Below, piece by piece: positions 45,032 through 53,266 of a stretch of 53,266 bases of DNA. A program made the position numbers and the translations under genes. Source of the stretch: Pseudomonas fluorescens (GTDB lineage: Bacteria > Pseudomonadota > Gammaproteobacteria > Pseudomonadales > Pseudomonadaceae); assembly GCF_018614775.1 (NCBI RefSeq), contig NZ_JAGGOF010000031.1:1-53266 (forward strand), read 5' to 3'. The number at the start of each line of letters is the position of its first letter. Positions within the stretch are counted from its first letter, which is position 1. The notes under the pieces were generated by a model. It was not told the DNA's origin and ran no database searches. It worked only from the letters and a program-made list of their open reading frames with translations.

Positions 45032-45910
45032 CTAGCGCCGACGTCCGGTGATGCGCACCCAGCCATCGCGATTGGCGATCGGGTCCAGGTCAAAGTCCGC
45101 AGCATAAGCGGCGGCGACTTCCTCGCCCTGTTCGGCGAGGATGCCCGACAGCGCCAGGCGCCCGCCCGGCTTGACCAGGCTGGACAATTGCGCCGCCAGG
45201 GAGACCAGCGGTCCGGCGAGGATATTGGCTACCAGCACATCGGCCTGGACCTGCGGCAAGTCCTGCGGCAGGTACAGTGGAAACCGGTCTTCGGCGATGT
45301 TATTGCGCCCGGCGTTGTCGCGGGACGCTTCCAGGGCCTGGACGTCGATGTCGGTGCCGACCGCTTGCCTGGCGCCCAGCAGCAGCGCGGCAATGGCCAG
45401 GATCCCCGAGCCGCAGCCAAAGTCGAGTACGTTGCAGCCCTTGAGGTCCTGGCCATCGAGCCATTCCAGGCACAGGGCGGTGGTCGGGTGTGTGCCGGTG
45501 CCGAATGCCAGGCCCGGGTCCAGCAGCAGGTTGACGGCGTCCGGTTGCGGCGCGGCGTGCCAGCTCGGGACGATCCACAGGCGCTGGCCGAAACGCATCG
45601 GCTGGAAGTTGTCCATCCAGCTGCGTTCCCAGTCCTGGTCCTCGATCACTTCGCTGTGATGTTCGGGCAGCGGGCTGCCGGTCAGCAGTTCGAGATGGGC
45701 CAGCACGCTGGTCGCCTCGGTGCCGCCTTCGAACAGTGCCAACAGGTGGGTGTGGGACCACAGCGGGGTGGTGTTGAGTTCCGGCTCGAAGATCGGCTGG
45801 TCTTCAGCGTCCATGAAGGTGACCGATACGGCGCCGACTTCAAGAAACGCGTCTTCGTAGGTTTCGGCTTGTTCCGGGCTGATGGCCAGACGTACTTGCA
45901 GCCAAGGCAT
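45032..45910 (-). CDS. prmA: Ribosomal protein L11 methyltransferase
   Basis: The 292-residue enzyme starts [41 protein letters not shown] and has the SAM-binding motif [20 protein letters not shown] near residue 160, [15 protein letters not shown] and [12 protein letters not shown] (the N-I-L catalytic strand). It trimethylates amino groups of L11. The ATG at 45910 is preferred to one three codons upstream, because it matches the family start. Confidence 0.96.
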   Translation of the reverse strand: MPWLQVRLAISPEQAETYEDAFLEVGAVSVTFMDAEDQPIFEPELNTTPLWSHTHLLALFEGGTEATSVLAHLELLTGSPLPEHHSEVIEDQDWERSWMDNFQPMRFGQRLWIVPSWHAAPQPDAVNLLLDPGLAFGTGTHPTTALCLEWLDGQDLKGCNVLDFGCGSGILAIAALLLGARQAVGTDIDVQALEASRDNAGRNNIAEDRFPLYLPQDLPQVQADVLVANILAGPLVSLAAQLSSLVKPGGRLALSGILAEQGEEVAAAYAADFDLDPIANRDGWVRITGRRR

Positions 45911-46035
45911 GGCGGGCACCTTTGGAAAAATCTACAGGAGGCAGCGCAGGGCTGCAAAGGCGCGCAGTGTACGCCAGCTCGCCTTCAAAGTGGATAAGCG
46001 AGTCGCGTGTCGCCGGGTGGTTGTGTCGATATACA

Positions 46036-46045
46036 TATGTATGCC
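46036..46045 (+). promoter_or_regulatory. ATACATATGTAT palindrome before the deamidase toxin
   Basis: A perfect 12-bp palindrome occupies 46031-46042, 60 nt upstream of the toxin start; its right half (TATGTATGCC, annotated here) is the complement of GGCATACATA found at 25813-25822 upstream of the other toxin. It may be an operator or part of the promoter. Confidence 0.3.
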
Positions 46046-46100
46046 ATGGGCGTGTCCCGTGGCAGATAAGGTGCGGGTCCACACAACAGGGAGGTCTGTG

Positions 46101-49100
46101 ATGGATAACACTGCCAGGCGGCAAAGCGATGTGAACGGCACGGGGTTGCCCGCTTCCCCACAGGGGGCGAGTGCCCAGGTCATCCTGGAAAAAATGACCC
46201 GATGGCAGGCCGCTGTCGACGCGCGCTTGCGCACTCAGATGAGCGTGATCGAGGTGCTGGAAGAATATCTGTTGGTCGAGCTGCGCACCCACTACTACGA
46301 CGGCAACATCGATCCGCATTTCATCGGCGCCCTGCTGGACACGGTGCTGCAGCGGATGATCGACCAGGCGCCCGTCGCACCCGACGAAGAGGAGCAGGCG
46401 CCCTACCGTTGGCCGGGCGGGGCCGATCGCGGGTTTGCGGTCGAGCGCCAGGAGGTCATTGTCCAAGTGGTGGAAAGCGTCGCGTCGAGCTTCGTCGGCC
46501 ACTACAAGGACTATCTGCGTCGACATTGGCGAATGGGTGGGGACGATGCGACCTTGGTCGAGCGGGTCAAGCAAAGGCTCGAAGCGCACATGGCCGACGT
46601 CGACAGCGTGTTCCAACCGGACCGGTTGGCTGACCTGGACGTCGATGCGCTGCGGGAAAAGCTTGAAGAACGCCAGGATGACTGGGGCTTGATGAGCGAA
46701 TCGACCGGCTTGGCGACCGCGCCGGAGCGTGAGCGTCTTGAAGCGCTCGCGCGCTCGCAACTGCCTGGCTGGCTGCGAGGGCTGGGCGAGGCGGATCGTG
46801 AGCGGCTGGAGCTTTTCCAGGACCACACCTCCCGGGCCCAGGTGCTGGTGGATGGGGTGCTCGATGGCCTGGGTTCGTTGCGGGCCTTCGCCCGGCAACT
46901 GGCCAAGGACTACGTCAGGCATGAGCTGGACATGGAGGTCGAACCTGACCGCATTCGTGTGCAAGTGCAGTGGCGAGGCGTGATGGGCCAGCCGGTGCAA
47001 ACCTGGAGCCTGAGCGAGCTGCTGGCGGCCGGTCCGGTCAGGCCGGACACCCTTGGGGTGTTTCTGGTGGAGAACGGCGCCATGCTGCGCAACCAGGCGC
47101 TTCCTTCCGCATTCATCAGTCAATTGCTGGCGGACGTCGACGCCCCGGCCAGCTACTGGCAGGCGCTGGTGGACCGGTATGGGCGAGGGGAGCTGCGCGA
47201 GGCCCTGTTCGATTGGTTCAAGGCGAGGTTGCAGCAAAGCGCGTTCGTTGCCCGCTGTGCCGGTCATTTGAAAGTGATCAACCATGAGGCGCTCGAATCC
47301 CTGTGGGAGGGACGGGGCACCAGCACTCTACGGGTGAGTGGCCTGGTGCTGCCAAACGCGTTGAAGTGTGCCGATCTGCTCCTGTTCTATCGCCAGGACC
47401 TGCAAGGCGACGTGCTGTTGTATGCCCCGGGAAAACCGGACGGCCAGGAGTGGATCGAGTTGCCCTCGCTATGGGCCGCAAGCGTGGAAGTGGGGGCATG
47501 GACCCGTAGCGAAGCCGGTCGCGAATACCTGTCGCAGCGGATCTCTCCCGTCGATCGGGACGTGGCTCGGGAATACTTCACCCGCGTGGCGAACAAGCCG
47601 ACCACCTGGAATTCAAGCAGCGATCCCAGGTCAACGGTGACCGGTTTCAAGGCATGCCTTGAAGACAACGTTGCCATGGGCGTGGACCACCACTTGGCAC
47701 AGGTGGAACGGGACCAGTCACCACGCTGGTACTCCGCGCTGACGCGTGCTGCGCGTCGTAATATCAGCAGCTTGAGCCAGGAGTTGCTGGTCCATCAGCA
47801 GGTGTTCAACCACCGGATGGACGGCTACGAAGTCTTCGTGGACTTCGCCAGGCGTACCGTTACCCAAGCGATTGCCCCGTATATGCGCAGCAAAGGGGTG
47901 CAGGAACCGGTCGATCCCGCCACGGTGCTGATCGACTACCACCCGGGGGTGGCGAACGACCAGGCAAAAGTCGCCAGCCTGCTGGACCTGGCCATTTACG
48001 GGTATGACGACAACGCCGGTATCGACGACCCGAGAAAAGGCGTGCGCTCATCGGTGGGGCAGGATTTGAGGCAGGTTCGCAGTGCGGAACTGGCATCCTA
48101 TCTACGACGCGCTTACGTGGGTGAGCAGTATGTCCGGGAAATTCGTGCCCGATACCTCGACGCCAGGGCTCCAGAATACAGCGCCCGCCGCCTTGCCTAC
48201 CGCAACCTGCTGCTGACCAGAATGGACCGTGACTTGCGTGTTGCGTTGGGAAAATCCCAGTTGAATGCCGATGAGTTCTGGTGGCTCACCCGACAGGTCA
48301 CGCTGCTGGGCGAGTCTGAGCCGGTGTCCGTCCCGGTGTATTCAGGGGCTGCGATGCAGCATGAAGGTGTGATCAGGTTGACCCTCGGTGGGCATGTCGT
48401 GATCGGTGCCTACGTCTTCGCCTACTTCGAACCGAAGGGCGTGTATTGGCTGTATACGCCGGATGCTCCGGACGGTGTTGCGTTTCGCCGCTACCAGGAC
48501 TTTTCCGGGGCCGTGGCCGCTCGCCTGCATGACTATATGCTCGAGCGGGTGGCCCTTGGCGCTCGCGCGGCGGTCAGGCGCACCCTGGCGGCGTTGGCGG
48601 CGGCGAGTACTGGTGTCGACACATTGCGCGAGTTCAATCGGGTGAATGATGTCCAGGCAGAGTTCGATGCCGGCATCGAGCGGGCTGTCACTGATGTGGA
48701 AGACGTCACTCGGAGTCGCACCGAGGTGATCAGGCAGCAGGTTATCAAGGGGCTGCTGTTCGCGTCGGCGCCCGTGTGCCTGGTGTATCCGCCCTTCGCC
48801 CTGCTGCTGGACGTTGCCTTGATTGCCGCCAGCGTCAAACAGGCCGCCGAGTCCCATTGGCAGGGCGACGCGGATCGCGCGTTGGGTCACTGGCTGACGG
48901 CGTCCTGGGGCGTATTGTTCGCCGCGCTGGGCGCCGGGGCCGTCGCTGCACTGTTGGGGCAGGCGACCAGAAGCCTCAAGCGTGTGGTGACGCCTGTGTC
49001 ACTGTCCGGGCAGCGCCTGGCCAATGCGCCGCCGCTGATTGCCCGGGAGAGTGGACCGGTCATCCAGCCCATACGCTTCAACCCGAAACAGGCGGTCGGC

Positions 49101-50054
49101 AAGGTCCCCGAGGGCCTGGAGCTGGTGACCGGGGAGAGCCTCTTCAAGGGCACCTATCGCAGCCCATCCAGCGCATCGCAACCGCTGAATACCTATTACC
49201 TGCGCAGCAAAGGCAGGTACTACCAGGTGAAGCAAGATCCTCACTTCGACGGTTTATGCCTGGTGGACGCCCGGCGCCCCGACGCCTTGTACAACCTGCC
49301 CATTCGCAGGCTGGGGAACGGCAGGTGGGTAGGCCGAGAAGTCGGCTTGAGGGGGGGCAGTGAGCAAGTGCTTGTCCTCGGGCGCGTCAGCGATCTGCGG
49401 GAAGCATTTCCCGGCCATGCCTTCCCGGATGTCTCAAGGGGCGCCTTGCAGGGCGAGGCGGTGGTGGCGAGGTTCAGCGAGGCGGCGGACAACTATCTGT
49501 TCTCCCTGAACGCGCAGGCCTGCGTGATTGCTTCGTTGTACAACCCGTCCACCCGGGTGGGGGCGGTCATCCACTTCGATCACAATATCCGCGCGCTGAT
49601 CGAGCGCAGCCTGCGGGATGTCATGCAGCGCCTGGGCGGAACAGCGACGGATATTCGCGCCACGCTGGTGGGTGGGGACTGGCTGACAGGGGTCGACATT
49701 GGCGGCCGGGTCAGGTCGGTGATGAGGCGCCAGGGGCTGCAACCGACGTGGGATCACTGGTCGTATTCGTCCTGTTTCGGCAATACCTATGGCGTCGCCC
49801 TGGACCTGAGCAACGGTGTGACGTCGGTGTTCAAGACGTCACGCAGCCTGGTCGAGCGCTACTACATCCCGGTGCTGGCGCGCGCGAAAAAGAGCGCTGA
49901 TCCGGTCTCGCTGCGAGCCCGTGGGTTCATGACGCGCTTGCGCAGCGACCCGCTGATCGCCACCCCGAGTGGCGCCGTCACCACCGGGCAGGGACGGTCG
50001 GCGACTGCGCGCGAGATCGAGGCCCAGGCATTTCCAACGGTGGTGCTGAGCTGA
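46101..50054 (+). CDS. Dermonecrotic-toxin-like protein with CheD-like deamidase domain
   Basis: The 1317-residue protein has no signal peptide. The N-terminal 800 residues resemble the dermonecrotic-toxin domain of pseudomonad toxins (LLFYRQDLQGDVLLYAPG at 427-444, YTPDAPDG at 785-792). Two hydrophobic segments (about 881-915 and 931-953) could insert into membranes. The last 200 residues match CheD glutamine deamidase: ACVIASLYNPSTRVGAVIHFDH places C1141 and H1158 17 residues apart, exactly as in CheD (C27/H44 in T. maritima), followed by LVGGDWLTG (1191) and IGGRVRSVM. I chose the ATG at 46101 with GGGAGG 8 nt before it. It probably acts on host proteins; it is inserted between prmA and accC. 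Confidence 0.85.
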   Translation: MDNTARRQSDVNGTGLPASPQGASAQVILEKMTRWQAAVDARLRTQMSVIEVLEEYLLVELRTHYYDGNIDPHFIGALLDTVLQRMIDQAPVAPDEEEQAPYRWPGGADRGFAVERQEVIVQVVESVASSFVGHYKDYLRRHWRMGGDDATLVERVKQRLEAHMADVDSVFQPDRLADLDVDALREKLEERQDDWGLMSESTGLATAPERERLEALARSQLPGWLRGLGEADRERLELFQDHTSRAQVLVDGVLDGLGSLRAFARQLAKDYVRHELDMEVEPDRIRVQVQWRGVMGQPVQTWSLSELLAAGPVRPDTLGVFLVENGAMLRNQALPSAFISQLLADVDAPASYWQALVDRYGRGELREALFDWFKARLQQSAFVARCAGHLKVINHEALESLWEGRGTSTLRVSGLVLPNALKCADLLLFYRQDLQGDVLLYAPGKPDGQEWIELPSLWAASVEVGAWTRSEAGREYLSQRISPVDRDVAREYFTRVANKPTTWNSSSDPRSTVTGFKACLEDNVAMGVDHHLAQVERDQSPRWYSALTRAARRNISSLSQELLVHQQVFNHRMDGYEVFVDFARRTVTQAIAPYMRSKGVQEPVDPATVLIDYHPGVANDQAKVASLLDLAIYGYDDNAGIDDPRKGVRSSVGQDLRQVRSAELASYLRRAYVGEQYVREIRARYLDARAPEYSARRLAYRNLLLTRMDRDLRVALGKSQLNADEFWWLTRQVTLLGESEPVSVPVYSGAAMQHEGVIRLTLGGHVVIGAYVFAYFEPKGVYWLYTPDAPDGVAFRRYQDFSGAVAARLHDYMLERVALGARAAVRRTLAALAAASTGVDTLREFNRVNDVQAEFDAGIERAVTDVEDVTRSRTEVIRQQVIKGLLFASAPVCLVYPPFALLLDVALIAASVKQAAESHWQGDADRALGHWLTASWGVLFAALGAGAVAALLGQATRSLKRVVTPVSLSGQRLANAPPLIARESGPVIQPIRFNPKQAVGKVPEGLELVTGESLFKGTYRSPSSASQPLNTYYLRSKGRYYQVKQDPHFDGLCLVDARRPDALYNLPIRRLGNGRWVGREVGLRGGSEQVLVLGRVSDLREAFPGHAFPDVSRGALQGEAVVARFSEAADNYLFSLNAQACVIASLYNPSTRVGAVIHFDHNIRALIERSLRDVMQRLGGTATDIRATLVGGDWLTGVDIGGRVRSVMRRQGLQPTWDHWSYSSCFGNTYGVALDLSNGVTSVFKTSRSLVERYYIPVLARAKKSADPVSLRARGFMTRLRSDPLIATPSGAVTTGQGRSATAREIEAQAFPTVVLS

Positions 50055-50072
50055 TCAAGCGGCAGGCAAAAA

Positions 50073-50100
50073 AAGACCCCGGCCAATGGACCGGGGTCTT
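50073..50100. terminator. Bidirectional terminator between toxin and accC
   Basis: AAGACCCCGG pairs perfectly with CCGGGGTCTT around an 8-nt loop (CCAATGGA), flanked by a run of A on the left. It can end both the plus-strand toxin transcript and the minus-strand accBC operon. Confidence 0.88.
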
Positions 50101-50117
50101 CTACATCACGCAGAGCA

Positions 50118-51473
50118 TCAAGCCTGGTGGGCCAACTTGTGTTCCAGGTAATGGATGTTGACGCCGCCTTTGCAGAAGCCTTCGTCGCGGACCAGGTCGC
50201 GGTGCAGCGGGATGTTGGTCTTGATCCCGTCGACCACGATTTCGTCCAGGGCATTGCGCATGCGCGCCATGGCTTCTTCGCGGGTCGCCCCGTAGGTGAT
50301 CAGCTTGCCGATCAGCGAGTCGTAGTTCGGCGGAACCGCGTAACCGCTGTACAGGTGCGAGTCGACGCGAACGCCATTGCCGCCCGGGGCATGGAAATGC
50401 TTGACCGTGCCTGGGCTTGGCATGAAGGTTTTCGGGTCTTCGGCGTTGATTCGGCATTCCAGCGAGTGACCGCGGATCACCACGTCATCCTGGGTGAACG
50501 ACAGCTTGTTGCCGGCGGCAATGCTGAGCATTTCCTTGACGATGTCGATACCGGTGACCATTTCCGAAACCGGGTGCTCCACCTGAACACGGGTGTTCAT
50601 TTCGATGAAGTAGAAGCGACCGTTCTCGTAAAGGAACTCGAAGGTACCGGCGCCGCGGTAGCCGATGTCGATGCAGGCCTTGACGCAGCGAGCCAGGACT
50701 TCCTGGCGAGCCTTCTCGTCGATGCCCGGTGCTGGCGCTTCTTCGAGGACCTTCTGGTGACGACGTTGCAACGAGCAATCGCGGTCGCCCAGGTGGATCG
50801 CCTGGCCCTGGCCGTCGGACAGGATCTGGACTTCGACGTGGCGTGGGTTGGTGAGGAATTTTTCCAGATAGACCATCGGGTTGCCGAACGCCGCGCCTGC
50901 TTCGGAGCGGGTCAGTTTGGCCGAGGAAATCAGGTCTTCTTCCTTGTGGACCACACGCATGCCGCGACCACCGCCGCCGCCAGCGGCCTTGATGATCACC
51001 GGGTAACCCACTTCGCGACCGATGCGCAAGGCGGTTTCTTCGTCTTCAGGCAGCGGGCCGTCGGAACCCGGAACGGTCGGCACGCCGGCCGCGATCATGG
51101 CGTGCTTGGCTGACACCTTGTCGCCCATCAGGCGGATGGTGTCGGCTTTCGGGCCAATGAAGGCAAAACCGGAGTTTTCGACCTGTTCGGCGAAGTCGGC
51201 GTTTTCCGCCAGGAAACCATAGCCTGGGTGAATGGCGGTGGCGCCGGTCACTTCGGCAGCGGCGATGATCGCCGGGATGTGCAGGTAGGAGTGCGCAGCC
51301 GACGCCGGACCGATGCAGACGGATTCGTCGGCCAGGCCCAGGTGCATCAGTTCCTTGTCGGCCTTGGAGTAAACGGCGACGGTCTTGATGCCCATCTCTT
51401 TGCAGGCCCGCAGAATCCGCAGGGCGATCTCACCGCGGTTTGCGATCAGGACTTTTTCCAACTTCGCAGTCAT
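50118..51473 (-). CDS. accC: Acetyl-CoA carboxylase biotin carboxylase subunit
   Basis: The 451-residue ATP-grasp enzyme starts [29 protein letters not shown] and contains the glycine-rich [16 protein letters not shown] near residue 158, [17 protein letters not shown] and [22 protein letters not shown]. It carboxylates the biotin of AccB with ATP and bicarbonate, the first half of malonyl-CoA formation. ATG at 51473 chosen over an upstream in-frame start. It lies 17 nt downstream of accB on the same transcript. Confidence 0.98.
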   Translation of the reverse strand: MTAKLEKVLIANRGEIALRILRACKEMGIKTVAVYSKADKELMHLGLADESVCIGPASAAHSYLHIPAIIAAAEVTGATAIHPGYGFLAENADFAEQVENSGFAFIGPKADTIRLMGDKVSAKHAMIAAGVPTVPGSDGPLPEDEETALRIGREVGYPVIIKAAGGGGGRGMRVVHKEEDLISSAKLTRSEAGAAFGNPMVYLEKFLTNPRHVEVQILSDGQGQAIHLGDRDCSLQRRHQKVLEEAPAPGIDEKARQEVLARCVKACIDIGYRGAGTFEFLYENGRFYFIEMNTRVQVEHPVSEMVTGIDIVKEMLSIAAGNKLSFTQDDVVIRGHSLECRINAEDPKTFMPSPGTVKHFHAPGGNGVRVDSHLYSGYAVPPNYDSLIGKLITYGATREEAMARMRNALDEIVVDGIKTNIPLHRDLVRDEGFCKGGVNIHYLEHKLAHQA

Positions 51474-51490
51474 CAAAGGCTCTCCGCGGT

Positions 51491-51952
51491 TCAAACGATG
51501 GTGAACAGCGGTTGGTCGTACTCAACCGGCTGGCCGTCTTCAACGAGGATGGACTCGATCACACCGCTGGTTTCAGCTTCGATGTGGTTCATCATCTTCA
51601 TGGCTTCGACGATGCACAGGGTGTCGCCTTTCTTCACGGTCTGGCCGACTTCAACGAAGGACGGCGAGGTTGGCGAAGACTTGCGATAGAAGGTGCCTAC
51701 CATTGGCGAGCGAGCGACGGTGCCGTTCAGCGCAGGGGCGGCGGCAACGGCTGGAGCAGCAGCGGCGGCCGGTGCGGCCGGTGCCGGTGCAGCGGCCGGA
51801 GCCTGCATCGGTGCCGGTGCATAAAACTGTTGGGCCGGGGTCTTGCTGTGGCGGCTGATGCGTACGGACTCTTCGCCTTCCTTGATCTCAAGCTCGTCGA
51901 TGCCGGACTCTTCCAGCAATTCGATCAGTTTCTTAACTTTACGGATATCCAT
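51491..51952 (-). CDS. accB: Biotin carboxyl carrier protein
   Basis: The 153-residue protein has a helical N-terminus, an alanine/proline-rich flexible linker (about residues 45-75) and the biotinyl domain with biotin-accepting lysine K119 in EAMKMMN. It shuttles carboxyl groups from AccC to the transcarboxylase. It is preceded by aroQ at 24 nt and followed by accC. Confidence 0.98.
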   Translation of the reverse strand: MDIRKVKKLIELLEESGIDELEIKEGEESVRISRHSKTPAQQFYAPAPMQAPAAAPAPAAPAAAAAPAVAAAPALNGTVARSPMVGTFYRKSSPTSPSFVEVGQTVKKGDTLCIVEAMKMMNHIEAETSGVIESILVEDGQPVEYDQPLFTIV

Positions 51953-51976
51953 GAATCATCAACTCCCAAGGGTCGG

Positions 51977-52432
51977 TCAGGGGCGTATAGCTTGTTGTTC
52001 AAGCTGCTCTAGCGCGGCCTCCAGGGCCAGTCGGTAACCGCTGGCGCCAAGGCCGCAGATCACTCCCACTGCTACATCGGAGAAGTAGGAGTGATGGCGG
52101 AAAGGTTCGCGTTTATGCACGTTGGACAAATGCACTTCGATGAATGGGATGCTCACCGCCAGCAGCGCGTCACGTAATGCGACACTTGTGTGTGTAAAAG
52201 CTGCTGGATTGATCAGAATGAAGTCCACGCCTTCGCCACGCGCGGCATGGATGCGGTCGATCAATTCGTATTCGGCGTTGCTTTGCAGGTAGAGCAAATG
52301 ATGGCCGGCGGCGCGGGCGCGCTGCTCCAGGTCCTGGTTGATCTGGGCCAGGCTCACCGCGCCGTAGACGCCCGGTTCACGGGTGCCAAGCAGGTTCAGG
52401 TTGGGTCCGTGCAGGACCAATAGGGTCGCCAT
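51977..52432 (-). CDS. aroQ: Type II 3-dehydroquinate dehydratase
   Basis: The 151-residue enzyme starts [25 protein letters not shown] and has [17 protein letters not shown] near residue 76 and [31 protein letters not shown], the active-site tyrosine/arginine and histidine region of type II dehydroquinases. It catalyses the third step of the shikimate pathway. ATG at 52432 chosen; an earlier in-frame ATG adds MDNKEQQ. First gene of the aroQ-accB-accC operon, as in P. aeruginosa. Confidence 0.97.
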   Translation of the reverse strand: MATLLVLHGPNLNLLGTREPGVYGAVSLAQINQDLEQRARAAGHHLLYLQSNAEYELIDRIHAARGEGVDFILINPAAFTHTSVALRDALLAVSIPFIEVHLSNVHKREPFRHHSYFSDVAVGVICGLGASGYRLALEAALEQLEQQAIRP

Positions 52433-52607
52433 CTGCTGTTCCTTGTTATCCATGAGCAGGTGTCAGAACCCGGCGACTATGCCGCAAAGCCTTGATGACT
52501 GTCCAGTTCTCTGCAATAGCCAGCACGATGACCGATGTTTGCGCGAAATTTGTGACCATGCTCTTTAATTTGGTCACCTGTGATGTAGAGACCTCGCACT
52601 GAACTGC

Positions 52608-52631
52608 TGTGGGAGCAAAGCTTGCTCGCGA
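52608..52631 (+). repeat. Single REP element
   Basis: A lone, slightly divergent copy of the core (TGTGGGAGCAAAGCTTGCTC) without an inverted partner, upstream of aroQ. Confidence 0.85.
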
Positions 52632-52972
52632 TGGCGGCCGGGTACATATCCATTGCCGCAGTAACGGCTACTTACGGTTTCGCCCTGACGGCGACTCACT
52701 TTTTTTCAGACGCCAAAAAAAGTAAGCAAAAAAGGCTTGCCCCACCACTTGGTGCCTCGCTTGGGCTCGGCATGCCCGAACGCAGATATTGCTCCGTGGG
52801 CCCGCCGCGAAGGGCCCTCCATGGCCCAGCGCGGCTAATCCGGCATCCATGCCGGATTGCCCACTGCGCAATACCTGCGTTCGGCCAGCGTGGTTAACGG
52901 GGCCCCCAGATCAAAAGCTCGCCGAGGCGGCCTGACAGCCGACCTGGCTCTCCCGGCCGCGTCCGATCCCAT

Positions 52973-53062
52973 TGTGGGAGCGAGCTTGCTCGCGAAGCGG
53001 CGTCTCATTCGACATCGAGGCAAACTGACCCACCGCTATCGCGAGCAGGCTCGCTCCCACAG
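52973..53062. repeat. Paired REP palindrome downstream of partial gene
   Basis: Inverted pair; the left arm has the GAGCTTGCTCG variant and the right arm the GAGCAGGCTCG form, so the two arms are not identical. Confidence 0.92.
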
Positions 53063-53093
53063 GGGATTTGTGGTGCTCCATGGGGCGGTGCGC

Positions 53094-53266
53094 TCAAAGT
53101 CGGGACTTTGCACAGGCCTCCACAAACGCCCGCGCCAGCGGCGGCACACGACCTTCCAACGCCGCCCGTTCCGGTTGAAACAGCGTCGCGACAAAGAATG
53201 GATGATCGCGCAGCTCCACGGCCCGCAGCTCGCCGGCCGAATCCCGAGCTACGGCGTGCAAGCGTT
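53094..53266 (-). CDS. CTP-synthase-like glutamine amidotransferase, C-terminal end (partial)
   Basis: Only the last 57 codons lie in the window; the rest is beyond the right edge. The translation contains RAVELRDHPFFVATLFQPERAAL, close to the C-terminal segment of CTP synthase glutaminase domains (HPWFVACQFHPE), and ends in FVEACAKSRL. The position of the glutaminase catalytic histidine is occupied by glutamine (FQPE in place of FHPE), so the enzyme may lack a normal catalytic triad. It is probably the CTP-synthase-C-terminal-related family known in pseudomonads; the assignment is tentative. Confidence 0.6.
   Translation of the reverse strand, partial: RLHAVARDSAGELRAVELRDHPFFVATLFQPERAALEGRVPPLARAFVEACAKSRL

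Larger units (their letters stand above)
52433..53093. other. Non-coding repeat-rich spacer
   Basis: This 660-nt stretch has no gene I can support. It holds a single REP copy (52608-52631), a characteristic block (52670-52970) with ACTCACTTTTTTTC...GCCAAAAAAAGTAAGC (an inverted, A/T-run hairpin near 52694-52733) of a type that recurs in fluorescent Pseudomonas genomes, and a second paired REP. Short open frames here look like repeat-derived noise. Confidence 0.6.

Noticed and set aside
45840..47285. A 481-codon minus-strand frame across the start of the deamidase toxin
   Set aside because: The plus strand has a proper ribosome site and protein motifs; the minus frame has none.
52622..52897. 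A 91-codon plus-strand open frame in the aroQ flank
   Set aside because: Its sequence is made of the dispersed repeat; no motif or ribosome site supports it.

Overview
The window is a chromosomal segment of a GC-rich gammaproteobacterium, almost certainly a fluorescent-group Pseudomonas. The evidence is the gene order aroQ-accB-accC / prmA / DUF3426 gene / dusB-fis / purH-purD / retS, a Pseudomonas-type cob cluster, and many copies of the Pseudomonas palindromic repeat GTGGGAGCGAGCCTGCTCG. No rRNA, tRNA, CRISPR array, phage or insertion sequence was seen.

Layout. (1) 28-8447, minus strand: urea use. The urea ABC transporter urtABCDE runs into urease genes ureD, ureA and ureB, with two GNAT acetyltransferase genes between ureA and ureB; ureC would lie beyond the left edge. 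A good sigma-54 promoter (8510-8525) stands before urtA, which fits nitrogen control. (2) 8664-11984: a small secreted protein and a three-gene FecCD/BtuC-type metal-chelate or cobalamin ABC importer. (3) 12189-17312: a copper-acquisition cluster of PepSY membrane protein, OprC-type TonB receptor, two DUF2946 proteins and a PCu(A)C copper chaperone. (4) 17556-17993: an HI1420-type antitoxin whose upstream toxin gene is reduced to fragments of its two ends. (5) 18050-25730: corrin-ring genes in two divergent operons, cobL-cbiD-cobK (minus) and cobG-cobH-cobI-cobJ (plus).

(6) 26007-36229: accessory region. A 2362-residue toxin carries a clostridial-type (TcdA/TcdB) glycosyltransferase domain, a C-H-D cysteine-protease-like module and a hydrophobic translocation-like segment, an arrangement like lymphostatin LifA/Efa1. 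After the marC gene come three tandem unrecognised genes that are paralogues of one another. (7) 36252-45910: conserved core genes retS, purD, purH, fis, dusB, a DUF3426 gene and prmA. (8) 46101-50054: a second large toxin-like gene (1317 residues), with a dermonecrotic-toxin-type body and a C-terminal domain that reads as a CheD-like glutamine deamidase, set between prmA and accC. (9) 50118-52432: accC, accB, aroQ. (10) 52433-53093 is non-coding repeat DNA, followed by the C-terminal end of a glutamine-amidotransferase-like gene cut by the window edge.

How it fits together: housekeeping blocks are intact and conserved, and the accessory genes sit between them as insertions. The two giant toxin-like genes flank the retS-prmA core. 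The most novel material is the three-paralogue cassette (33971-36229) and the CheD-like end of the second toxin. All family assignments come from reading motifs by eye; no database search was possible.
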